A stretch of 52,672 bases of DNA from Zhongshania sp. GTDB taxonomy: Bacteria; Pseudomonadota; Gammaproteobacteria; Pseudomonadales; Spongiibacteraceae. Location of the stretch: contig NZ_JARGNU010000022.1 of the NCBI RefSeq assembly GCF_029212375.1, forward strand, positions 1-52,672, given 5' to 3'. Below, piece after piece: positions 18,905 through 27,317 of this stretch. Position numbers and translations under genes: made by a program. The notes below the pieces were generated by a model. It was not told where the DNA came from. It worked only from the letters and a program-made list of their open reading frames with translations, and made no database searches. How positions within the stretch are numbered: the first letter of the stretch is position 1; each line of letters starts with the position of its first letter.

Positions 18905-19176
18905 TGTGATGTGCTTCCATTGCAATTTATATTAATTTTAGACCGATAGTGAAGTAGATAGCTAGGCAGATGTTTTCGATTTTATTTTTAGCCCGTAGTA
19001 GGCCAATTATTGCCACTAGACTTTTGCGTGGCAAGCTCTTATTCTGCTGCTCTATTACACACTCTAATAATAACGTTGCGAAGATCCCTAAGGGATTCGA
19101 TTACTTAAGTTTTCTTATATTAAAACAATAATTAGTGCTGCTGATTTTCTCAAGAAACTTACTTGAAGGAGACATT

Positions 19177-20985
19177 GTGTCGGCGATTAAAACAATAAGA
19201 AGAGAAATTACAGGATTTACACCAAACAGTTATCGCCACCGCAAATTGTCTGCCGTAAAGGGTTTTGGCATGCAGCGAACGCTGGTGCTGCTGGCGATAT
19301 CGCTGGCATTGAGCCTGATTGTGTTTTTGTTGTGGAAAATGCTACGCAACCCGCTAGAAACTGGTCTTCACGTTATTCGAGTAGAGCAGATTGACAGCGC
19401 GGCTAAGGCCGATATTGCGTTGAATCAGCAAATACTGCGGGCGCGATTGGCGCTGGAGTCTGGCGCTAGGGAGCTCGAACTGGCAAGAGAGCGTTTTGAT
19501 GTAACCCAGCACGCGGTGGGCAGTGGTCAAGCGGGCCTAGCTGGTTTGAGCGCTAATATAGATGAGGCTTTGGTGCGCTACGGCGAACAAGCGTCGGCAA
19601 AATTAAGTTTGCTCAACGAGTACTCCGCGCGCTTGGCGCGCTTGGCACAATATTTTTCTGTAATGCGCGTGGCGGGTATTTCGGTTCTTAATGTGCCGGA
19701 GGTCAATAACTCTGAGCGGCTTCGTAAAAATATTATGGCCATGCTCCAAGCGGCGACGGCATACAGTATTCAATCCGCTCCAGATAATGCGCATCTTTTA
19801 GATGAATTAGGTGCCGAGGTAAGCGCGGCCGCAGCACAGCTTGAGAACGATGCGGCAAGGGGTGCGCTGGGGCATCTTTTAGATACAATTAATTTACTAC
19901 GTCATAGTCGCGACGATTTACAAAAATTAATTAGTCAGTTTGATGATATTGCAACGGGAAAGTCCTTGCAGGCATTACAGCACGCCTATGAAAATCATTT
20001 TCAAGGCTTGCAGAATACGGCCAAGCGTTATCGGCAAACTCTCGCGGTATACGCGGTGGCGTTGTTAATTGCTTTTGGTTTGATTGCGGTGCGCCTCCGC
20101 TCAAGTTTCTCGGCGCTAGATAATGCTAATAACGAGCTGCAAAACACCAATAACAATCTAGAAAAAATTGTCGACAAGCGCACCCAAGCGCTGAGCAAGG
20201 CGCTTGACGATTTGAAAATGCAGCAGGGGCAATTGATTCAGTCTGAGAAAATGGCATCGCTGGGTCAAATGGTCGCCGGTGTTGCCCATGAGATTAACAC
20301 GCCCCTCGGTTATGCCAGTAGCAATGTTGAAATCATTCGTGAATCTATGCAGGGTATGGGGCAAGAGGTTGATGCGGAAAGCCTAGTAGAATTTGATGTG
20401 TTGCTGGCCGATGTTGAATATGGCTTAAATCAAATTTCTGAACTGGTGATGAGCCTGAAAGATTTTAGTCGTGTCGATCGCTCGCAGTCTCAGCTCTTTG
20501 ACTTAAATGCGGGCATTGATACCGCCCTTAAAATTTGTAATAGCCAACTTAAAGACGGCATTAATGTTGATCGTGATTTCGCAGCGTTACCCGAGATTAG
20601 CTGCGCGCCGTCGCAGTTGAACCAAGTGTTTCTTAATCTCATTAACAACGCCGCTCAAGCAATGGATGGCCGAGGCCTAATTCAGATTGCGACTCGTCAA
20701 GTTGGCGAAAATGTTGAGGTCGCTATTCGCGATAACGGCAGCGGCATGGATGAGGATACTCGGGCCCATATTTTTGAACCGTTCTTTACTACCAAGGCGG
20801 TGGGTAAGGGAACGGGATTGGGTTTGTCGATAGTGTTCCGAATTATCGAGGATCACGGCGGCACTATTCACGTTGAGTCAGAGCTTGGTAAGGGAAGCGA
20901 GTTTGTGATTCGCCTACCAATTAAAAAACTCGCTAAGGTGGCGGATATTAAGCCCGTGCATGACGTAGTTTTGCTTGGAGAATAG
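19177..20985 (+). CDS. Membrane-bound sensor histidine kinase, DAHL-type sensor
   Basis: This 602-residue kinase has one N-terminal membrane segment (about residues 35-53) and a long helical periplasmic sensor with DAHL-like features (residues 60-285). A second membrane segment ([15 protein letters not shown]) and a coiled coil ([21 protein letters not shown]) follow. The HisKA domain has the phosphoacceptor H371 in [13 protein letters not shown], and the HATPase has N-box [17 protein letters not shown] and [11 protein letters not shown]. The GTG start at 19177 has a strong GAAGGAG five bases upstream; the frame is open a further 14 codons. The stop codon is one base before the double-receiver gene's ATG. 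The signal sensed is unknown. Confidence 0.93.
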   Translation: MSAIKTIRREITGFTPNSYRHRKLSAVKGFGMQRTLVLLAISLALSLIVFLLWKMLRNPLETGLHVIRVEQIDSAAKADIALNQQILRARLALESGARELELARERFDVTQHAVGSGQAGLAGLSANIDEALVRYGEQASAKLSLLNEYSARLARLAQYFSVMRVAGISVLNVPEVNNSERLRKNIMAMLQAATAYSIQSAPDNAHLLDELGAEVSAAAAQLENDAARGALGHLLDTINLLRHSRDDLQKLISQFDDIATGKSLQALQHAYENHFQGLQNTAKRYRQTLAVYAVALLIAFGLIAVRLRSSFSALDNANNELQNTNNNLEKIVDKRTQALSKALDDLKMQQGQLIQSEKMASLGQMVAGVAHEINTPLGYASSNVEIIRESMQGMGQEVDAESLVEFDVLLADVEYGLNQISELVMSLKDFSRVDRSQSQLFDLNAGIDTALKICNSQLKDGINVDRDFAALPEISCAPSQLNQVFLNLINNAAQAMDGRGLIQIATRQVGENVEVAIRDNGSGMDEDTRAHIFEPFFTTKAVGKGTGLGLSIVFRIIEDHGGTIHVESELGKGSEFVIRLPIKKLAKVADIKPVHDVVLLGE

Positions 20986-20986
20986 T

Positions 20987-21934
20987 ATGGATGACTTAGC
21001 CAATACGAATGCGGCGGCAGCAAAACCACGAATTCTATTTGTCGACGACGAGCCGAGAATTCTGGTGGCATTAAAAGCTTTGTTTCGCAGAGATTACGAT
21101 GTGCTCACTGCGGATTCGGGGAAAGCGGCGTTAGCGATTTTGCGTGACGGCGATGTTGATGTGGTGGTTAGCGACCAGCGCATGCCAGAGATGACTGGGG
21201 TGGAGGTGCTACGGTTGGCTAAGAGTCTTCGGCCCCGTGCTATCCGTGTACTGTTAACTGGCTATTCCGATCTCAGTGCCATTTTGGCGGCAATTAATGA
21301 CGGTGAAATTTTTCGGTTTATCAATAAGCCTTGGTCAAATGTTGATCTTCGGCAAACCATCGCGGCAGCTGTTAAGGCGTCAACGGTTGATCACGTGGCT
21401 TTGGCAGTAGATGAAGATCCCACTGAGAAGGTTTATATCCCTGGCATTGATGACGTAGGAACCTTGATTCTCGATGATGATGAAGCAAGCCGTATTTCCT
21501 TGCAGAGCGTACTGGGGCGTGATCGTGCCGTGTATCCGGCAAAGAATCTCGATGAGGGCCTAGGCGTATTAGAGCGACATAAAATAGGGGTCATTATTAC
21601 CGAGCTAACCGTTGGGGGTGAAGTGGTTATTGATTTACTCAGCGCCTTGCGGCAGCACCACCCGAGTTTGGTTGCGATTGTATTAACTGCTCAGTCGGAT
21701 GCGGAGCAGGGGATTGATCTTATCAATCGTGGGCAAATTTATCGGTTTCTGAGTAAGCCGATTAGTGAAGGCCTGTTGCGGGGTAGCGTGAATTTAGCAA
21801 TGCGCCGTTTTGAAATACTGCAGAAGAATCCCGCGCAAACACTGCGTCTTGCCGCTGAAGCACCACCACCAGCCGCAAATGATAGCCGCGGGATGTTTAA
21901 ACGAATTGGGCGATTATTTGGTTTGACAGCGTAG
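20987..21934 (+). CDS. Double-receiver response regulator; second receiver lacks its Asp
   Basis: This 315-residue protein has two CheY-like receiver domains and no DNA-binding or enzymatic output. REC1 (about 14-130) has the acidic pair D20/D21, the phosphoacceptor D63 in VVSDQRMPE, T91 and K114. REC2 (about 157-280) keeps the acidic patch in LILDDDEASR and a lysine in FLSKP, but the phosphoacceptor position is Glu (E206, codon 21602-21604) in VIITELTVG. The C-terminal 30 residues are proline/alanine-rich, ending in a basic amphipathic GMFKRIGRLFGLT. It is co-transcribed with the kinase and TonB-like genes. REC2 may be a phospho-mimic, pseudo-receiver domain. Confidence 0.92.
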   Translation: MDDLANTNAAAAKPRILFVDDEPRILVALKALFRRDYDVLTADSGKAALAILRDGDVDVVVSDQRMPEMTGVEVLRLAKSLRPRAIRVLLTGYSDLSAILAAINDGEIFRFINKPWSNVDLRQTIAAAVKASTVDHVALAVDEDPTEKVYIPGIDDVGTLILDDDEASRISLQSVLGRDRAVYPAKNLDEGLGVLERHKIGVIITELTVGGEVVIDLLSALRQHHPSLVAIVLTAQSDAEQGIDLINRGQIYRFLSKPISEGLLRGSVNLAMRRFEILQKNPAQTLRLAAEAPPPAANDSRGMFKRIGRLFGLTA

Positions 21935-21958
21935 CTGTGCAAATAGCGGAGGTTGCGA

Positions 21959-22732
21959 GTGAGTGAAATGATAGACGCGGTGGGCGCACCAAGAAAAATA
22001 GGGCTTGGGCAATCGGCGGAGTCGGTAATTGCGATTTCGTTATTGGGTGTTTGCGCCGCAGCAGGGTTGACGGCGTGGCTATCATCGGGTGGCGAGCAGA
22101 GTGTGGCAATGCCAGCGCCAACGTCGGCAGCGGTGGCGCTTTCATCAGTGAAAAATGACGATGCGCTGCAGTCGGAAGAGCAGATGGTATTGGCGCAGTG
22201 GCAGCGGCGTTTGGACGGAGAGTTTAGTCAGCACGAGCAAAGTAAGCTTCAGCAGCAACAGTTAGCAACCTTGCAGGAGCAGTCTGCTGCGCTGGCCATG
22301 GCGCAGGCGGCCGCAGAGGCGGCGTCTCGCGCTGCAGAGGCAGCCGAAATACGGGCGCGCAGTGCAGAGAAGGGCCGTAGGCAGGCGTTGGCTGTGCAGG
22401 CGAAAGCAGCGCCACAGCAAGGCGCGGCGGGAGTGCAGAAGGCGGCCGCGGTCAGGCGTGCGGCGAGTGTTGATTGGAATAGTTGTTCACGGCCGGAGTA
22501 CCCAGATGAATCGGTGCGCTTAGGGCAGCAAGGCACGGTAACAATGGAATTTATGCTTGATACGCAGGGCGTGGTGCAGGATGGGCGCATTGTTGAAAGC
22601 AGTGGTACCCGTCGTCTCGATTACCGCGCCTTGTCGGCCTTGTCTAAATGTCAATTTGAACCAGAATTACTGAATGGCGAGGCGGTGGAGGCGACAGCCC
22701 AGTTGCGTTTTACATGGAAACTCACTCGTTAA
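21959..22732 (+). CDS. TonB-like protein with C-terminal TonB domain
   Basis: 257 residues. One N-terminal membrane helix (SVIAISLLGVCAAAGLTAWL) is followed by a long alanine/glutamine-rich helical region that probably spans the periplasm. The C-terminal TonB domain has YPDESVRLGQQGTVTMEF, the VQDGRIVESSGTRRLDYRAL core and a CQFEP strand. The domain fits proteins that transmit force or contact to outer-membrane partners, but no TonB-dependent receptor or ExbBD is adjacent. The GTG at 21959 has GCGGAGG six bases upstream; a TTG at 21953 and an ATG at 21968 are alternatives. Position 24 bases after the receiver gene suggests co-expression with the kinase. Confidence 0.85.
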   Translation: MSEMIDAVGAPRKIGLGQSAESVIAISLLGVCAAAGLTAWLSSGGEQSVAMPAPTSAAVALSSVKNDDALQSEEQMVLAQWQRRLDGEFSQHEQSKLQQQQLATLQEQSAALAMAQAAAEAASRAAEAAEIRARSAEKGRRQALAVQAKAAPQQGAAGVQKAAAVRRAASVDWNSCSRPEYPDESVRLGQQGTVTMEFMLDTQGVVQDGRIVESSGTRRLDYRALSALSKCQFEPELLNGEAVEATAQLRFTWKLTR

Positions 22733-22759
22733 TTTTTAGATAAAGCGGGTGTATCCAGA

Positions 22760-23086
22760 CTATTGCTCGTCGGTATTGTCTTGGAATTTTGCCTCGTATT
22801 CGGGATCGGCACTTGCCTTTGGCGCCGGTTCTTTGTTTTTTAGCCGATAGGCAAAGGCAATAATTTCGGCCACTGCAATATACAATTCTCTGGGGATTTC
22901 ACTGTCTAGCTCAACTTGAGCCAACAGCTGAATAAGTTGTTTGTTACGGTATATGGGGATGTCGTGTTCGGTGGCAATCATTAGTATTTGGCGGGCGAGT
23001 TCGCCTTCACCTTTGGCGCTGACAACGGGTGCTTTCTCGCCATCATAATGCAGCGAAACCGCGACTTCGCCCGCTTTGTCGCTCAT
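22760..23086 (-). CDS. FlhB C-terminal-domain-like protein
   Basis: A 108-residue protein that matches only the cytoplasmic autocleavage domain of the flagellar export switch FlhB. Landmarks are VSLHYDGEKAPVVSAKGEGELARQILMIATEHDIPIYRNKQLIQLL and the trailing ELYIAVAEIIAFAYRLK. The NPTH cleavage motif of FlhB is absent. Such stand-alone domains occur widely beside FliK-like genes, and they may modulate export specificity. It overlaps the upstream FliK-like gene by four bases (ATGA), so the two are coupled. Confidence 0.9.
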   Translation of the reverse strand: MSDKAGEVAVSLHYDGEKAPVVSAKGEGELARQILMIATEHDIPIYRNKQLIQLLAQVELDSEIPRELYIAVAEIIAFAYRLKNKEPAPKASADPEYEAKFQDNTDEQ

Positions 23087-24417
23087 GCTTGATCTTCCAA
23101 TAGAGATTGATTGCTCAGCGGTGAGTTTGCCGCGTTGCTAATGCCTGTGTGAGATTGAATCTCGGTGGCAATAATTCCCTGATCTTCCAGTCTTTGGCTT
23201 AGCTCGTGCTGGCGGGCGGCAATAAGTTCTTGGGTCTTGCCGTGTTCGGAATTGAAGGTAATGGCAAGCTTGCTACCTTGCTGCTGAACGCGGGCATTGA
23301 TTGGCCCGAGGCCTGGTAAATCGAAATTTAGGTTAATTAGCCAGCGGCGCAGCTGCTCTTCGCTGTCGTCAGGCTTTTGCTGCTCGTTCTCTTCGGGGTG
23401 GTCGCGGCCGGCTTGCCACTGCAATTGCATCTGCCATACATCCACACCATCGTCGTTGCGAACCGGTAGCTCTATAATATATTGGGCTTGCTGGGGGTCT
23501 TTTTGTTGAAGATGCAGTAGTTGGTGTGACTCAAGTCTGGCAATAGCGCCGCGGGCTTCCTGCAATAACTGCTTTAAAACAGCCTCCTGGCCAATTTTTA
23601 TATCTGGTAGCTCTGCGGCGAGGCGTCCTTGGGCGCGCAGCTCACCAGGTAAGTCACTTGGTTTCGGTAACTGGCCGTAGCTGGTGCTTAGGCTTGTAGC
23701 AGGTTTGCCGCTGCTATTGAGTAATGCTGTTGTCAGCTCCGCTCCCGCCGCAGTGGCCTTGGCGCCCGAGCTGCGCGCTAGCACACTGTAGTCTTGCAGG
23801 AGCTTACGATTTTCGGCGCTTTCTGTTGCGGGCTTTGCCGCGGTGCTCAGGCGGAGGTTTTCGAGGCGTTGCGCCATTCGCAGCAAGGCACTTTTTAAAT
23901 CGCTGGGTGGGGCGCTGCCGGCAGCCAATTGGTTTTCCATAAAGAAACCACTTTGGGCAATAGCCTCCCGAAGCCCTGCGGGGTCAGTAACTTGCTGGCG
24001 CAGCGGCAAAATATCCATAATCGCTTGGCTAATCGCTTTGAGCTGCGGGGACGTCGCGGCCGTGCTCAGCTGAGTGCTGCTGGCTAGCAGGTGATTGATG
24101 CTCTGCTGTTGGGGGATCATGGTTTTTAGTAGGGGCGTGATTGCCGCGGTGTTCGCGCCACCAAGTACCTGCAGAGTGGGTCGCTGTTGGCTGTCTTTAC
24201 CGGTTACTTGTAGCAGTAATTGCTCGCCGCGCCGCAAGGCGGTTTGGCTTTCGGCCATGAGGCGAAGATTACCTGAAGCAAGTTCGTAGAGGTGTTCCGC
24301 GCGCTGCCCCATAACCACGGCGTTGAGCACCTTGTCGGTGGGCAGTATCGGCGCTGGCCCAGCAGGGCGATTAAACGCAGCCGGTTGGGTGGCATTGCTT
24401 GGATTGATAATGACCAT
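23083..24417 (-). CDS. FliK-like flagellar hook-length control protein
   Basis: 444 residues with a glutamine/alanine-rich, low-complexity N-terminal half and a C-terminal Flg_hook-type domain. The latter has the segment WQMQLQWQAG, a hydrophobic LRRWLINLNFDLPGLGPINARV and a final Q/E-rich helix. In flagellar export FliK measures the hook and switches substrate specificity by contacting FlhB. The partner gene here encodes just an FlhB-like C-domain, so the pair could be a split or alternative switch. The start ATG 24417 sits beside the palindromic operator of the divergent gpx gene. Confidence 0.85.
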   Translation of the reverse strand: MVIINPSNATQPAAFNRPAGPAPILPTDKVLNAVVMGQRAEHLYELASGNLRLMAESQTALRRGEQLLLQVTGKDSQQRPTLQVLGGANTAAITPLLKTMIPQQQSINHLLASSTQLSTAATSPQLKAISQAIMDILPLRQQVTDPAGLREAIAQSGFFMENQLAAGSAPPSDLKSALLRMAQRLENLRLSTAAKPATESAENRKLLQDYSVLARSSGAKATAAGAELTTALLNSSGKPATSLSTSYGQLPKPSDLPGELRAQGRLAAELPDIKIGQEAVLKQLLQEARGAIARLESHQLLHLQQKDPQQAQYIIELPVRNDDGVDVWQMQLQWQAGRDHPEENEQQKPDDSEEQLRRWLINLNFDLPGLGPINARVQQQGSKLAITFNSEHGKTQELIAARQHELSQRLEDQGIIATEIQSHTGISNAANSPLSNQSLLEDQA

Positions 24418-24492
24418 ATGGGCTTCAGTGGCGTTGCGTGTATCCCATTATAGCGACGTAAATTGGAAAAACTTGAGTTTAAACTAAATATG

Positions 24493-24506
24493 TATCGTGC
24501 ACGATA
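24493..24506. promoter_or_regulatory. Perfect 14-base palindrome TATCGTGCACGATA
   Basis: This self-complementary site lies 105 bases before the gpx start and 75 bases before the divergent FliK-like start, directly upstream of the gpx -35. A MarR/OhrR-type regulator is encoded as the second gene of the gpx operon, so it is the likely binding protein (inference). It could also influence the divergent gene. Confidence 0.6.
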
Positions 24507-24509
24507 TAG

Positions 24510-24538
24510 TTGTACGCGATGCATATTGATGGTTTAAT
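24510..24538 (+). promoter_or_regulatory. Possible sigma70 promoter of gpx operon
   Basis: -35-like TTGTAC (24510-24515), 17-base spacer and -10-like TTTAAT (24533-24538). The palindrome begins four bases upstream of the -35, in a position suited to repression or modulation. Confidence 0.5.
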
Positions 24539-24610
24539 AGCCTTGTCATCGGTTTTAATTACGATCGTTAAATTGATATCCGCACTAATATCACTACCAA
24601 GGAGCGCACC

Positions 24611-25093
24611 ATGAGCACACTTTACGATTTTGAAATACGCAGTCTGCAGGGCAAGGAGCTTGATCTGTCTAGCTACAAGGGCAAGGTTGTACTGGTAGTG
24701 AACACCGCTAGTAAATGTGGTTTAACGCCACAATACGAGGGTTTACAGGCGCTTTACGAAAAATATAAAGATAGCGGCTTGGTTATATTGGGTGCGCCCT
24801 GCAATCAATTTGCCAATCAAGAGCCTGGTGATGCCGGCGCTATTGAGGGCAGTTGCTTGATGAATTATGGCGTAAGTTTTCCCATCACTGAAAAAATTGA
24901 TGTTAATGGCAAAAATGCCCATCCGCTGTTTGCTTATTTGAAAAAGGCTGCACCGGGTACCTTGAGTAATGCAGTGAAATGGAATTTTACAAAATTCCTC
25001 GTGGGAAAAGATGGTCAAGCAATAAAGCGCTTTGCGCCAACCACCAAGCCCGAAAACATAGCGGCAGATATCGAGGCAGCGCTAGCGGCATGA
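24611..25093 (+). CDS. Glutathione peroxidase family protein
   Basis: 160 residues. It reduces peroxides with a Cys in place of selenocysteine: C36 in NTASKCGLTPQYEGL. The other tetrad members are visible in GAPCNQFANQEPG and VKWNFTKFLVGKDG. Whether it uses glutathione or thioredoxin cannot be settled by sight; many bacterial members prefer thioredoxin. No signal peptide is seen, so it is cytoplasmic. The gene overlaps the OhrR-type regulator by four bases (ATGA), as in the gpx-ospR pair of Pseudomonas aeruginosa. Confidence 0.96.
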   Translation: MSTLYDFEIRSLQGKELDLSSYKGKVVLVVNTASKCGLTPQYEGLQALYEKYKDSGLVILGAPCNQFANQEPGDAGAIEGSCLMNYGVSFPITEKIDVNGKNAHPLFAYLKKAAPGTLSNAVKWNFTKFLVGKDGQAIKRFAPTTKPENIAADIEAALAA

Positions 25094-25563
25094 GTAATCT
25101 AGTGGCAGAGGCTGGGCGGGTGCTGCCGCAGTTGCAGTTGGAAAATCAGCTGTGTTTTCCCTTGTATGCAAGCTCGCGGCTGATCACGCGCTTGTACCAA
25201 GAGCACCTGTCGCCGCTAGGGCTAACGTACCCGCAATACATTGTGATGATGATTTTGTGGGAGCATGCACCTTGTTCAATAAAGGTGGTGGGTGATAAAG
25301 CTTTGCTTAATACCAATACGTTAACGCCCTTGTTAAAACGTCTGGAGCAGCAGGGCTATATACACCGGCGCCGCGCTGAGCAAGATGAGCGAATGGTGCT
25401 TATTTACCTTAGTGAGGCGGGCTTAGCGCTGCAGCAGCAATGCAGTGAGATACCGACAACGTTAGCGGCTAAATTGGGTGTTAATGCGGAGTCTTTGCGT
25501 AATTTGAAGCAGTTATTGGACGAGATTTTGCCAGCGTTGTGTCAAAGCCTAGTAGATGACTGA
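25090..25563 (+). CDS. OspR/OhrR-type MarR-family redox regulator
   Basis: 157 residues, a winged-helix MarR protein with the redox-sensing cysteine C22 in ENQLCFPLYASSR, the site of OhrR family peroxide sensing. The conserved Tyr-rich stretch is YPQYIVMMILWEH, and the HTH is in LLNTNTLTPLLKRLEQQGYIHR, followed by the wing RAEQDERMVLIYL. The gpx neighbour argues for an OspR-like role, derepressing gpx on oxidation. I chose ATG 25090 because it begins the family homology and overlaps the gpx stop; the frame extends 37 codons back inside gpx. Confidence 0.93.
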   Translation: MSNLVAEAGRVLPQLQLENQLCFPLYASSRLITRLYQEHLSPLGLTYPQYIVMMILWEHAPCSIKVVGDKALLNTNTLTPLLKRLEQQGYIHRRRAEQDERMVLIYLSEAGLALQQQCSEIPTTLAAKLGVNAESLRNLKQLLDEILPALCQSLVDD

Positions 25564-25600
25564 CTTGCTTTTATAGTTTCTTATAATGATGTGGAAATGA

Positions 25601-25627
25601 AAACGGGCTCGTAGGAGCCCGTTTTTT
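25601..25627. terminator. Bidirectional terminator between ospR-like gene and pntB
   Basis: AAACGGGCTC pairs with GAGCCCGTTT around GTAG, followed by T residues; A residues on the left side serve the opposite direction. It separates convergent genes. Confidence 0.88.
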
Positions 25628-25644
25628 TATGCCGTAATTTTAGC

Positions 25645-27018
25645 TTAGCTAAATGCTTTAATAATATTGCCTAGCATTTCTTTTGCGTCACCAAACAGCA
25701 TCCGCGTGTTCTCTTTAAAGAACAGTGGGTTGTCGATACCAGCAAAGCCAGAAGCCATAGAGCGCTTCATAACAAACACGTTGCGGGCCATGTCCACGTT
25801 AATAACCGGCATGCCGTAAATTGGGCTGCCTTCCATTTCACGTGCAGCGGGGTTAACCACGTCGTTAGCGCCGATAACAATCGCCACGTCGAAGGTTTCC
25901 ATGCGCGGATTAACGGCATCCATTTCCAGTAGCAGGTCATAGGATACGTCGGCTTCGGCAAGCAGTACGTTCATGTGGCCAGGCATACGACCAGCAACGG
26001 GGTGAATAGCGTAAACCACTTCGGCGCCATTCTTTTCTAGCAGCTCTTGCAGTTCTTTAACCACGTGTTGAGCTTGTGCTACCGCCATACCGTAACCAGG
26101 TACAATAACAACGCTCGCTGCGGCTTCAAGTACGTAGTAGGCATCTTCTGCGGTCATGGACTTGGCTTCGCCTTCGATCTTAGCGGCGGTGCCACCGGCA
26201 GACACAGCGCTAAAGCCACTAAACAGAACATTGCTCAGTGAACGGTTCATTGCCTTACACATGATCTGAGTGAGGATGATACCGCTGGCACCAACAAGGG
26301 CGCCGGCCACGATCAGAATAATGTTGTTAATGGCGATACCCGCCGCACAAGCCGCGAGGCCTGAGTAGCTGTTTAGCAGTGAGATAACCACGGGCATATC
26401 GGCGCCGCCGATAGGAATAACCAGCATGATACCCAGTAGCAGCGACAGACCAATTACCAAGTACAAGTAGATGGAGGTGGCTGGGCCAGTGCTAACAGTG
26501 AACATTGCGGCAGACACAATAATGGCGAGAATGAGTAGGATGTTAAACACCCGCTGACCGCCAAATACGATGGCTTTACCAGAGATACGCTCGCTGAGCT
26601 TGCCCCAAGCAACCATACTGCCCGAGAACGTAACGCCACCGATCAGAATCGACAATACAATGGTGATCAGTTCAAAGGTAGTGGCTTCAAAGCCATACAG
26701 TGCCGCCCAGCCCACGAACAAGCTCGCGATGCCGCCAAAGCCGTTAAACAGCGCGACCATTTCCGGCATGCCGGTCATTTCTACTCTGCGTGCAACCAGT
26801 GCGCCGATGGCGCCGCCAACAACGATACCTGCAGCAATCCATTTGAAATCAATGATGCTTTGGTCAAGTAATGTCACTACTACAGCGATAAACATACCGA
26901 TCGCTGAAACGAGATTACCTTTGCGCGCAGTTGCTGGGGAGCCCAGCATTTTTAGGCCAAAAATAAACAGGACGGCAGCTGCCACATAGGACAGATTCAC
27001 CAGTAATTCAATACCCAT
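25645..27018 (-). CDS. pntB: NAD(P)(+) transhydrogenase subunit beta
   Basis: PntB (457 residues) forms part of the proton channel and the NADP-binding domain III of the membrane transhydrogenase, which makes NADPH from NADH using the proton gradient. Multiple hydrophobic helices fill the first 270 residues. Domain III has VIVPGYGMAVAQAQHVVKEL, HPVAGRMPGHMNVLLAEADV, VIGANDVVNPAA and the C-terminal NPLFFKENTRMLFGDAK, all family signatures. Its ATG overlaps the pntAB stop (TAATG). Order pntAA-pntAB-pntB with a split alpha subunit is common in many proteobacteria. Confidence 0.97.
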   Translation of the reverse strand: MGIELLVNLSYVAAAVLFIFGLKMLGSPATARKGNLVSAIGMFIAVVVTLLDQSIIDFKWIAAGIVVGGAIGALVARRVEMTGMPEMVALFNGFGGIASLFVGWAALYGFEATTFELITIVLSILIGGVTFSGSMVAWGKLSERISGKAIVFGGQRVFNILLILAIIVSAAMFTVSTGPATSIYLYLVIGLSLLLGIMLVIPIGGADMPVVISLLNSYSGLAACAAGIAINNIILIVAGALVGASGIILTQIMCKAMNRSLSNVLFSGFSAVSAGGTAAKIEGEAKSMTAEDAYYVLEAAASVVIVPGYGMAVAQAQHVVKELQELLEKNGAEVVYAIHPVAGRMPGHMNVLLAEADVSYDLLLEMDAVNPRMETFDVAIVIGANDVVNPAAREMEGSPIYGMPVINVDMARNVFVMKRSMASGFAGIDNPLFFKENTRMLFGDAKEMLGNIIKAFS

Positions 27019-27311
27019 TACTTAGCGCTCCCTTTTTTCTTAAACATAGCTAGCATGCGGTCGGTAACCATATAGCCGCCGATTACATTGATGGTCGCCA
27101 TCGCAACTGCGACGGTGCCCAGAATGGTGGCCAAGCCAGAGTGCTCAGCACCAGCTGAGGTGAGTGCGCCAACTAAGGTGATACCCGAGATCGCGTTAGA
27201 GCCCGACATAAGCGGTGTGTGCAAGGTTGCGGGTACTTTATTGATCAGCTCAAAGCCTAAAAATATTGACAGCATTAAGATGAAAGCAAGATAAACTGCT
27301 ATTTCCATCAT
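27018..27311 (-). CDS. pntAB: NAD(P) transhydrogenase alpha subunit, membrane part
   Basis: 97 residues with three predicted membrane helices. Family landmarks are YLAFILMLSIFLGFELINKVPATLHTPLMSGSNAISGITLVGA and the final MVTDRMLAMFKKK. It corresponds to the C-terminal membrane part of fused PntA. It lies six bases after pntAA and overlaps pntB by one base. Confidence 0.97.
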   Translation of the reverse strand: MMEIAVYLAFILMLSIFLGFELINKVPATLHTPLMSGSNAISGITLVGALTSAGAEHSGLATILGTVAVAMATINVIGGYMVTDRMLAMFKKKGSAK

Positions 27312-27317
27312 CTACTC

